Of a stretch of DNA of 28,207 bases, positions 21,059-28,207 are shown one piece after another. Position numbers and translations under genes: made by a program. The notes beneath the pieces were generated by a model. That model made no database searches, had not been told where the DNA came from, and was given only the letters and a program-made list of their open reading frames with translations. Source of the stretch: Priapulus caudatus (Eukaryota > Priapulida > Priapulimorpha > Priapulimorphida > Priapulidae); NCBI RefSeq assembly GCF_000485595.1, contig NW_014578408.1, positions 1 through 28,207 on the forward strand, read 5' to 3'. Positions within the stretch are counted from its first letter, which is position 1, and each line of letters opens with the position of its first letter.

Positions 21059-21907
21059 TTAGCCTAGCGGACATGGCTCCGGCACGCTATCTCCTATGTG
21101 AGGCTTAAGATCGTCGACGGCCACAACACTCGGTGGATCTCTTTCTTGGGCCTGTACCCAGCGAATCGTCCCTCTCTCCTTTACCACTAGGAGCGGACCT
21201 GCAAGGGAGTCTAGTGTGTCATCGATCCTTGGCAGCGGGTATGCATCCTTGACCGTTCCAGCATTTAGCTGCCGGTAGTCAATGCGGAAACGCGGGCTTC
21301 TATCCTTCTTGGTCACCAGGACCACAGGAGAGGCCCAGGGGCTGTTGCTAGGCTGGATCATGCCTGCCTCCAACATCTTCCCCACTTCTGCTTCCATCAC
21401 TTGCCTCTTGGCCAAGGCACACCGTCTTGGGGCTTGTTTAATAGGAGGGTGGTCCCTCATATTAATCTTATGCCTCAGAAGATCAGTGTGGCCTAGCCTT
21501 TCTCCAGGCGTGGTGAACAGAGTGGCATTCGTGCATAGGGTCTTGCATATTTCTGCACGCTGCTTTCTCCCGAGCATCAGATCAACTCCATCAAGGAGGC
21601 TCTGTATATGTGCGGGAATCTCCATCTCCTCCTTTGTCTGGTCCGCAAGTCTTCTACGAATACGTACTGCCATCAACACCCGGCCGACCGGCGTTATCCA
21701 CGCTAGTTTCTCACCCAGATATACGACCATGGTAGAATAGCCAGGGTTAGCTATCCAGAGGGGCACATCACAGCCCTTGGTATTGACCAAAGTTCTCGCC
21801 ATGCTCGCTCCCCTCTTACGACAACATTTCTGAAACCCATACATAGGCTCTACGATTGCTACCGTATCCACTGGCCAGAGGTCATCGACTACATCACCTC
21901 GGATCAT
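21059..21907 (-). CDS. Ty3/gypsy pol deletion derivative: RT N-terminus fused to integrase tail
   Basis: A clean 282-codon frame. Residues about 45-80 (V-P-L-W-I-A-N-P-G) match the linker between gypsy protease and RT. Residues about 125-215 hold the RT start: H-K-I-N, P-P-I-K-Q-A-P-R-R, M-L-E-A-G-M-I-Q-P-S-N-S-P-W-A-S-P-V-V-L-V, R-F-R-I-D-Y-R-Q-L-N and D-A-Y-P-L-P-R-I-D-D-T-L-D. Immediately after L-A-G-P the frame becomes an integrase C-terminal tail (R-W-V-Q-A-Q, V-D-D-L-K-P-H). The rest of RT with the Y-x-D-D site, RNase H and the integrase catalytic core are missing, roughly 2 kb in a full element. It cannot transpose alone. RT starts of this type often have A-G-A and integrase tails G-P at these places, so the join may have used a few shared bases. 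Repeat X lies about 45 bases upstream, so gag-protease is missing too. Confidence 0.85.
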   Translation of the reverse strand: MIRGDVVDDLWPVDTVAIVEPMYGFQKCCRKRGASMARTLVNTKGCDVPLWIANPGYSTMVVYLGEKLAWITPVGRVLMAVRIRRRLADQTKEEMEIPAHIQSLLDGVDLMLGRKQRAEICKTLCTNATLFTTPGERLGHTDLLRHKINMRDHPPIKQAPRRCALAKRQVMEAEVGKMLEAGMIQPSNSPWASPVVLVTKKDRSPRFRIDYRQLNAGTVKDAYPLPRIDDTLDSLAGPLLVVKERGTIRWVQAQERDPPSVVAVDDLKPHIGDSVPEPCPLG

Positions 21908-21952
21908 CCGACCATGACTCGAGGGAATTGCCGGGAGGGTGCTTGCCCTTAA

Positions 21953-22018
21953 CAGGCTTTCAGATTTGAAAAGTACAGGAGGACTACTAATGACTCCCCT
22001 AGAACACCATAGGGGGAC
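21953..22018. repeat. Dispersed repeat X, copy 3 (clean)
   Basis: Nearly identical to 11662-11725 (CAGGCTTTCAGATTTGAAAA...CACCATAGGGGG). It lies just upstream of the gypsy pol fragment on the minus strand, where the LTR/leader of that element would be after loss of gag-protease. Confidence 0.85.
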
Positions 22019-22032
22019 TTTTCGCGCTCCAT

Positions 22033-22197
22033 AATCACACCCTTAAGAGGCATGATGGAGAGCTCTATTAAAAAATCACACCCTTAAGAGGCATGATGGA
22101 GAGCTCTATTAAAAAATCACACCCTTAAGAGGCATGATGGAGAGCTTCACTAAAAATCGTACCCTTAAAAGGGATGATGGAGAGCTCCTTGAGGGCT
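22033..22197. repeat. Tandem array, four ~41-bp units
   Basis: Units begin AATCACACCCTTAAGAGGCA and continue TGATGGAGAGCTC plus a short A-rich spacer. Periods, measured from the AATC T at 22035, 22076, 22117 and 22157, are 41, 41 and 40. Units 1 and 2 are identical; units 3 and 4 diverge towards the right end. No coding sense. Confidence 0.95.
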
Positions 22198-22224
22198 CCC
22201 CATCATGCCTTTTGGGGTGTGACG
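22193..22224. repeat. Inverted partial unit closing the 41-bp array
   Basis: GGGCTCCCCATCATGCCTTTTGGGGTGTGAC is the approximate reverse complement of the 41-bp unit (GTCACACCCC...GGCATGATGGGGAGCCC). It directly follows unit 4, so the array ends in a foldback. Confidence 0.8.
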
Positions 22225-22539
22225 ATGGAATCATGACCAATCCTCAGTCTAGAGTGAAATCCAAAACGAAAATTGGGATGTCATGTCAATCCACTGATTA
22301 TCATTCATCTTCACCTTCATTCATTCAATGGCTTCGTCATGATTACATTCATTTTATCCAACAACCCACTAGCACACAGATTAATAAAAGAGTTGATCGG
22401 ATGTAAAAATTAACTTGTTTTATTCATTCTGACATGACATGAACACAGAACATTCTCTGAATTTGAAAAAAATACAATGTACATGTAATAATTAACTGTA
22501 AACCAACCTAACCTTAACAACCAAATTAGTGTAAAGTCG
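22225..22539. other. No gene recognised
   Basis: AT-rich DNA with TTCATTCA-type words at about 22303-22330. No motif, repeat or frame of note. Confidence 0.5.
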
Positions 22540-22641
22540 GTCAGGAGCCGTTGCAATTTTCCAAATGGCAGCACTTGCATTTTAATGCAAGTCCATTACA
22601 TTACGAGTGCTGCCATTTGGAGAGTTGGAACGGCTCCTGAC
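22540..22641. repeat. 102-nt hairpin (foldback) with nested loop hairpin
   Basis: The left arm at 22540-22575 (GTCAGGAGCCGTTGCAATTT...) pairs with the right arm at 22606-22641; 32 of 36 positions match. The 30-base loop starts with its own palindrome, CTTGCATTTTAATGCAAG, which overlaps the end of the left arm. It could be a short palindromic MITE or a precursor-like hairpin RNA; transcription is unknown. No target duplication is evident, although pairing extends a few bases outward. Confidence 0.8.
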
Positions 22642-22874
22642 TGATTCTACAGTAATAATGTAATTGGTAATCTAAATGGCCTGCCTCTGGCCAATTACTA
22701 CTCTCTCACTCACTCACTGCAGTGCGGATCAAACGTAAAACAACAACTCTAATTTTCTGCAGGTGGTTCCCCATCCACCATGTTACGAGTATATATATAT
22801 ACATGTATGAGAAGAATGGAAGCCAAAGAATTCACCTAAGTGATTAAGTGGCCACCTACCACTTAAGCATGACA
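22642..22874. other. Short non-coding stretch before the hAT-like frame
   Basis: Contains a TATATATATATAC run at 22789-22802 and a CTCACTCACTCACT run near 22706-22719. It is the 3' flank of the minus-strand transposase frame; no terminal inverted repeat was found. Confidence 0.4.
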
Positions 22875-23912
22875 TTAATGCTGATTATTATTATAATCAT
22901 CATGAATACCATGACGATGATCATCATCATCATCATCATCGACAACTTCATCCCAGAAAACCTCTAACTGCCTGAGAAGTTCGTCTATTTCCTTATTTGG
23001 CAAAGGCTCGTCGTCATCAGATTCTTCTTCAGAATCAGAATCTTCTTCGACATCCAGGGAATCCTGTTCACCTCCTACTACCTCACCTAAATCTAGACCC
23101 TTGTCTTTCGGAACACCAAGCAGAGAAAATTTCCTACTTTCAACCTGAAGCTTACGACGTGTGCTCATGTACTTGTCTAATGCAGCTTCTACTATCGCTT
23201 CCCGGTCTTCTGCAGACCAGGCCAAGTGATTGATTTTAATGAGTAGGAGGTTTTCCATGGTGGAATGTTTCAAATTCAAACGGGTGTCACAGAGCATGGC
23301 AGTGAGGTGGCTGAAACCACTTTCAACTAATGCATTGCTTGGGCCTATGCTCATTACTACCTCGGCAAGCTTGCAAATGTTGGGCAATGTGGACTTTCTG
23401 TATTTAAGAATACGCTCCCATAGTTGAATGCAAGCAATGCCCTGGTAGTAATTGCGCACAAGCAATCTAAGATCTTTGAACTCTTGCTTCAACTTTGAAG
23501 CATCAAACTCGGTAAAGTTTAGGAGGGTTTCAAAGTGTTCAGCTAGGGCTTGAACACACTTGAAATCTTCCCCCAGATCAGAGTCTGGATGCCAATTGGC
23601 AGGGTCCAACCAATGCATATTCTGTAATGTTTCAACCTGGAAAGACTGAAAGCGCTCATTCATACTGCCCTTCAACCTGTCAAGCTTTGTGACCAGAGAC
23701 CCAACACTGTCCTTTATGCGGTCTTCACGCACATTCCTGATACCACCCAAGGTCACTTGAACATGCTCTCGATTAGCAGGATTGCGCCTCATGTGCCCGG
23801 CTTTGGGTAGTATGCACTCAAACTTGTAGCCGTGCCTGCTGGTACCACTACCTGCTACTTCAATCAATGAGAAATTTGAGCTGGAGTTTAGCAGAAGATC
23901 ATTAAGACCCAA
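22875..23912 (-). CDS. hAT-type transposase C-terminal half (partial)
   Basis: A clean frame of 345 codons whose listed start is a TTG; it stays open upstream to about 23993, so the gene is 5'-truncated rather than starting here. Residues about 150-235 form the hAT dimerisation region: L-P-N-I-C-K-L-A-E-V-V-M-S-I, then S-N-A-L-V-E-S-G-F-S-H-L, then T-R-L-N-L...T-M-E-N-L-L-L-I-K-I, matching the family's S-N-A-x-V-E-R-x-F-S pattern with S in place of R. The C-terminus is unusual: a long acidic D/E stretch, including a run of seven Asp encoded partly by an (ATC)n repeat, then H/N-rich residues. The catalytic core and BED finger are missing. It is unrelated in detail to the hAT remnant at 19-20 kb. 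It resembles transposase-derived host proteins as well as ordinary elements; the sequence does not tell which. Confidence 0.7.
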   Translation of the reverse strand: MGLNDLLLNSSSNFSLIEVAGSGTSRHGYKFECILPKAGHMRRNPANREHVQVTLGGIRNVREDRIKDSVGSLVTKLDRLKGSMNERFQSFQVETLQNMHWLDPANWHPDSDLGEDFKCVQALAEHFETLLNFTEFDASKLKQEFKDLRLLVRNYYQGIACIQLWERILKYRKSTLPNICKLAEVVMSIGPSNALVESGFSHLTAMLCDTRLNLKHSTMENLLLIKINHLAWSAEDREAIVEAALDKYMSTRRKLQVESRKFSLLGVPKDKGLDLGEVVGGEQDSLDVEEDSDSEEESDDDEPLPNKEIDELLRQLEVFWDEVVDDDDDDDHRHGIHDDYNNNQH

Positions 23913-24049
23913 GGCAACGAGAGCATCACCTGAAAGAGACTCAGTGAGGGTATCTAGGGAAGAAATGCGTACGTCTGTCCGTCCGTCAACATTTGGCTAA
24001 GGTCAACGATAACTCAGGAACCGTTTGACCCACATGTTTGAAATTGGGT

Positions 24050-24443
24050 ATAGTTGTTACTGCTATGCTCCCATATTAAACGTCCTATTTTGGAGCACGC
24101 CAGTCGAAGTACTTTCGAGCCACGACAATTTTTTTGGCAAAAATGGGAATTGCCATTAGTCAGTTCAGGTTCAACGGATTTTGCTCATTTTTGGTATGTG
24201 AATGAATAAGGGCTAGGGGTTTTGATATTAAAAAAATAAATTATGCAAATTAGGTACGGTTTGGCAATCATATAGCATATTATATAGACACGCAGATAAC
24301 AAACAGTCTGTGGTGTCACACTCATCTTGGTTTCGTTTTACAAGCATTTCAATTGACAATATTCTTAATTGCCAAATTCTGCTACTGGAAACATCATTAT
24401 GATTTATACTATATTATTATTATATATTATTATTATGATATAA
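24050..24443. repeat. Dispersed repeat Y, copy 3 (solo BEL LTR fragment)
   Basis: Matches 15352-15710 closely but has a ~40-bp insertion at about 24268-24306 (ATATAGCATATTATATAGAC...) and a small TTCAACG insertion near 24169. No gag follows, so it is a detached LTR piece. It lies about 140 bases upstream of the hAT-like frame. Confidence 0.8.
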
Positions 24444-26110
24444 TAGGGGTTTGAACGATATACACGTATCATCGGATATTGAGGCAATATATTTTAAAAC
24501 TCAGATTATATCGCGATACAACTTTCCCGGATATCGATATTTGTACGAGTAGCGGTGGTATATCACAATAAATAAATTACTTGACACTTGCCTTATGTCT
24601 ATATTTGTTAATCGTGCTCGAACATGATTATGTTCACTCGTCTGGCCGTGTATATATTACGAAAGCACAAATGCCTGCACGAAGCATACAGTAAATTACT
24701 CGTAAGCGACCAACATGCCCCTGAGGCACTGGCGCAGGCAGAGGGGGCTAGGCACGTGTGCAGCCCAGCAGGCACAGAGGCAACGCAACTTAGGGATCTA
24801 TATATACGTCCAGCTCGACCTGAGTTTGGCCCGCGCGCTGCGCTGATTTTTTTAAAATACAACTGAAGCGAGCACCCACTGCTTTCCGTTTCTAATTTTA
24901 CAGTTTCGAGTTTCAGTTCATGTATCCAGTAATTGATAGCCTAACTTATTGCAGCAGGGGTTATGTGTATTTCGTCAGGCTCAGCAGTGGCTTCGCGATA
25001 ATGGGTTATTCAAGTAAGGCGGTTCCATTGTTACGGCACAGAGGCTGTGGCACTTAGTCAGCAATGAAACGCATTGCCGGTGCTTCCTGTTTCTCAATGA
25101 AAAACAATGAAAATAATTCATGTCATATAATACATATATCTGATGATATATTAAAACCATCAAATGTTACTCATATTCATGGCGCATGGTATATCACTTC
25201 CGCAAACGTATTGTGAAAATATTGGCTAATATCTGTTTTGTCGACACATGGCAAAATCAGCGGCGACGCTGTCCACCTCTGGTACCCATCGTAGGCCTCT
25301 GGCGAAAAAAAAATGCTGTCGGTAAAGATCTTGGGAATTTCTAGGCCTACCTTTCGTTATTAGCCGGCCCTCCACATCGTGCTGCCGTTCCTTCTGCTAA
25401 GATCCAAATCCACACTTGTGGGCTCACATTTCCTACGATCCTAACTACCTGTGTGTTGGTAATGAACTGCGTTTCCTTCCACAAATGGCAGAAGGCCACT
25501 TTCACATTACTTGCTCCCATTGATTTTCCCCGTTCTTCAACATGCCCTACAATCTTTCTTGTTGAGGCGCAGCACCAGTTTACACCACGCTGTCTTGACA
25601 TATCAATGTGCGCTCATTCTTTTCAAAAGCCACGTCTCATAAAATCCAAAAAAGACTCGCCTGATGGGCAAAACTTTGTAAATGTTTTTTTTTTACAGTT
25701 TTTTCGAAAGTTGACTAGCGTGCTTGCTGCGAAGTCTGCATTGTTTTAAATGATACACGACAAAGGGTGATATGTATCGCTTGCATTGCTCCTTGCTACG
25801 AAACTAGAGGTTGGGCTAGAATAGATACGTCCATCGGCTCGAGCGCGATCCATTGCAAACATTGACAGCTCGATCGGGAAAACTAGCCTCAAGGCCACGC
25901 ATGACGCGGCAGCTTTTGATGTACACGATCGATCGATCGCGTACGATATATACGGCCTGCGTAGCCGCGCGGCATGCATACACACACACTTGCAGCGTCA
26001 AATAAACGCACACACTGGCCAACGTCTGACAATCTCAAACAGTGAACTAAGCCGTGTCTATATTGTTAAGCGAACTATATTACAATGTTATTAAATGATG
26101 TTCTCATCCC
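24444..26110. other. No gene recognised; AT-rich and ATCGAT-rich patches
   Basis: 24450-24560 is rich in GATATCGATAT-type palindromic words, a composition seen at the ends of some animal DNA transposons, but no inverted repeat pair could be closed. 24600-26100 contains short frames on both strands (24608-24862, 25347-25601, 25453-25749, 25746-25985), none with motifs. A GATCGATCGATCG run lies at 25927-25940. Confidence 0.5.
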
Positions 26111-26116
26111 TGTAAA

Positions 26117-26263
26117 ATGGAGCGCTATTTCACATAACACACAGACTTTTGGTGCACGATTTCAACCACTTTTATGAGGCGCGATGATGCGCGCACCATG
26201 GCACAATTTATTGTGCGCGGTGGAGCGCGAGCGCGATCGCGCCCCTTAAAAATGAAAGCCTGC
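26117..26263. repeat. Dispersed GC-rich repeat Z, copy 3
   Basis: Nearly identical to 12071-12218 over about 147 bp. On the minus strand it follows the gypsy protease directly, and the protease frame runs through it to a chance stop at 26125. The join marks loss of everything between protease and this repeat. Confidence 0.85.
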
Positions 26264-26634
26264 CTTAACATTCTGTGCTGCCATTCTGGATGGTTATGCA
26301 ATACGCAGAGGATGTTATCGAGGATCAACTCTCCTCGCGCGACATTTATCCGAAAGTTGTACCGAAGGTCTGTCTCCACCACCATTAAGGCATAGGAGTA
26401 ATTCCTTCCATGAACTACGAGGTCCGTCTGCAGTTCCCCCACCGCTATTATCTCCCTTCCTTGCGCGTCCACCATACTAGTCACTGCCTGATGCAGGGCA
26501 AGCCCGCCAAAAGGTAGTGCTGCATAGGTTGCGTAGTCAAGGAGAGATAACTCTGCACCGGTGTCAATAGTAAAATTAACTTCCCGGCCACCTACTTCTA
26601 TGGGTAATTGCCATGCAGCCTCTGGCTGTGCCAT
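26264..26634 (-). pseudogene. Ty3/gypsy retropepsin domain, cut at its C-terminus
   Basis: The aspartic protease of gypsy elements matures Gag-Pol. The minus-strand frame starts near 26634 with a basic/hydrophobic lead, then V-N-F-T-I-D-T-G-A-E-L-S-L-L, the catalytic D-T-G motif in its usual context, followed by a Y-A-A-L strand, a G-x-x-x flap-like region and V-V-E-T-D-L. The frame passes into repeat Z at about 26263, so the end of the protease and all of RT, RNase H and integrase are missing. The frame is clean for 120 residues. It is separated by one frameshift from the gag at 26790. Confidence 0.75.
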
Positions 26635-26639
26635 GGAAC

Positions 26640-27653
26640 TCCCTGAAGCTGGGTGTTGCAGGTCCTCCAGCGATGCTGCGAATAGCCCCGCCGCTACTCG
26701 TTTCCCGACCTCTGCTGCCTGGCATCCTGGCCCTCAGCATTCCGAGGTCTACGAGCGTGGTAGTGGTCTCTCCCTGACCTTCCGCCAGGTCAGTCCCAGA
26801 ACCAATGTTCCATAGAACCGCATTGGAAACATCTCGTCTCGCGGTTTGCTCCAACTCCCGCCATCAGATTTCGTGGACCAGAAGTACGATTGCTCGTACC
26901 GCACTCTTCTCGAATGATATCCCTGATTATCCGAGCGAGGTCACTTAAGTCATCGGGCCATTCCTTAGGCTTTCTGTGGTTCACATTCCACTGCTGCTGT
27001 TGGGCAAGAGGTCTGTTGCCCCTGCCTCGGGCTTCAGATGGTATGGCTACGGTTCGGATCTCGGGCTTGCGAGCTACAGCTGGCCTGGCAGAGCGCACGA
27101 TTGCTTCATACTGATCTGCGGCTCTAGCTGCTCCTTCTGCCGTGCCATCGTCATTTCCCATAACATACACCTTCTCTGCTCCATCCGCGATGGAACGCAG
27201 GAGGTGCCATCTTGCCCGGCGACTACAATCCATTCGGGAGAGTCCTGCCTCGACTCGGCTGACAAGCATGGTAAGTTCTCTTGCGAACTCTAACCAAGAC
27301 TCGTTACTGCGCTTCTTCCTATTGTCTAAACGTATGTGGCGCTCCAGCTCTGATCCCAGAGGTTGTAGCCTCTCTTGTAGGGCACGCCTGATCTCATCCT
27401 CTTCTGCGCCAGGTCTATATTCAAACAGTACTGCTGACGCTGGGTACTCGAGAGCACCAGCAAGCTGGGTGGCCCTCTCCCCAGGACTCCAACCATTGTG
27501 GCGTGCCACCACGTCGAACTGACCGAAGAATACCTCAAGGGGCACGTCGCCCCGGCCATTGAAGGTCCGCACCTTCAGACGTTCCTTTCGACGTGTCTCT
27601 GCCACGTCTCTTTCCACACCTTGTGGTATGGCCGGCATCCGATCGTCTCGCAA
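26640..27653 (-). pseudogene. Ty3/gypsy gag, nearly complete capsid plus damaged zinc knuckle
   Basis: The minus-strand frame at 26790-27653 (287 codons) shows the usual gypsy Gag order: K-V-R-T-F-N-G-R-G-D then V-F-F-G-Q-F-D and N-G-W-S-P-G-E-R-A-T-Q-L (capsid N-lobe), an L-Q-E-R-L-Q-P-L and K-K-R-S-N-E-S-W-L-E-F-A-R-E-L helical part (C-lobe), a Q-rich linker and a knuckle start C-F-Q-C-x4-H. The knuckle's last cysteine is missing because the frame stops at 26790. A second frame (26576-26854) carries on towards the protease. Upstream, 27745-27960 contains G/P/T-rich codons in another frame that may be the Gag N-terminus. The 5' LTR is not identified. Confidence 0.75.
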
Positions 27654-28207
27654 TCGGGTGGCCGGGACCTGCGGTACAGCGTCCGTATTTTGGACATATA
27701 CCCAACGTCCTGCTGCCGACTGGTCCAGGGGTTCTTATTCCCGCTCATACCATGAAGGTGGTGCCGCGCCTGCGGGAGAGGAAATACACGTTTCCTTCTT
27801 TCATCCCGCTCTTCCCAGTGTCTCTCGACTCAGCTGACTCAACGGGCGTGCCCGGAGCTGTTGCTGGTCGTACTGGTGCACGCTCACTCCTTCCCGGTAA
27901 CTGTAGGTTCGGAAACGTTTTCACGCACAGGCACTTGGAGCGTATCAACTGTAAACACACGGCGCCGCCATTACGCGTACACTAACACATAATAATAGAG
28001 CAGGTATGAAAGCGTGCGCCAGGAATTCGCTCGACGCTCGCTTGATTACACACGATTACAACAGAAATACTCAACCTTACGACTCCATCTTTGCTCCTAA
28101 TTGAAGTACAGTGTTCATTGGTTGTAGAAATATCATGTCTCACTTCGCAGCAGTGCTGTGTCACGCAAAATCATGAATTAAATCATGAAATTCTCGCGAT
28201 CTCTAGC
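27654..28207. other. Gypsy 5' region and unassigned edge
   Basis: 27654-27960 probably carries the start of gag with frameshifts (minus strand, S/E/R/P-rich codons). 27961-28207 shows nothing recognisable; AATCATGAATTAAATCATGAA at 28171-28191 is a short direct repeat. The window ends before any LTR can be seen. Confidence 0.4.

Noticed and set aside
20763-21062. 99-codon plus-strand frame rich in Arg and Ser as a host gene
   Set aside because: Arg/Ser-rich composition is common in chance frames; it overlaps the gypsy pol end and shows no domain.
21282-21740. 152-codon plus-strand frame opposite the gypsy pol fragment
   Set aside because: It is an antisense shadow of the clear minus-strand RT sequence.
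22033-22197. Regular repeats resembling a CRISPR array
   Set aside because: The units are directly adjacent with a 41-bp period and no variable spacers, the context is animal transposon DNA, and no cas genes are present.
24450-24560. GATATCGATAT-rich DNA as a DNA transposon terminus
   Set aside because: No matching inverted end or target duplication was found within the window.

Overview
This window reads as nuclear DNA from an animal, most likely an invertebrate. It is AT-rich and has long non-coding stretches, (GT)n and poly-A/T tracts, and decayed transposable elements of three animal superfamilies: BEL/Pao LTR retrotransposons, Ty3/gypsy LTR retrotransposons and hAT DNA transposons. I see no intact host gene, rRNA, tRNA, CRISPR array or prokaryotic operon. 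The species cannot be named from the sequence. CTCF-like motifs hint at a bilaterian, which is inference only.

Layout. 1-3103: AT-rich DNA with no recognisable gene and one GC-rich island near 1.43-1.76 kb. 3104-3244: A-rich tract. 3780-4725: a divergent, heavily frameshifted BEL/Pao-like gag on the minus strand. 4737-4940: a small G-rich MITE candidate. 5014-5176: a (GT)n microsatellite with a ~571-bp hAT-type MITE (5177-5747) inserted at its edge. 6050-19296: two tandem copies of a ~6.3-kb unit (A about 6226-12838, B about 12839-19296). Each holds a BEL/Pao gag, the BEL leader/LTR region, a gypsy gag start with an LTR-like promoter region, and one end of a hAT element, all on the minus strand. 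19082-20176: the hAT element continues past copy B to its other terminal inverted repeat. 21059-22021: a gypsy deletion derivative. 22033-22641: a 41-bp tandem array and a 100-nt hairpin. 22875-23912: the clean C-terminal half of a second hAT-type transposase. 24050-24443: a third, solo piece of the BEL LTR region. 26117-27653: a gypsy gag-protease fragment joined to a dispersed GC-rich repeat.

How the parts relate. Three repeat families (X, Y, Z) occur once in each tandem copy and once more outside. Their positions suggest that Y belongs to the BEL LTR and that X and Z belong to the gypsy LTR/leader. The outlying gypsy pieces at 21-22 kb and 26-27.6 kb would then be two different deletion products of related elements. 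The tandem copies differ from each other mainly by single-base gaps and insertions, and their reading frames break repeatedly. The elements beyond 20 kb keep long clean frames. This pattern suggests an under-polished long-read consensus in the duplicated block, so many of its frameshifts may not be biological.

I found no convincing undescribed gene system. The most interesting structures are the hAT element with paired GGTGATCC/GGATCACC sites at both ends, the in-frame RT-to-integrase-tail gypsy fusion, the nested hairpin at 22.54-22.64 kb, the CTCF-like motifs in the BEL LTR, and the tandem junction that fuses a hAT 3' region to a BEL gag.
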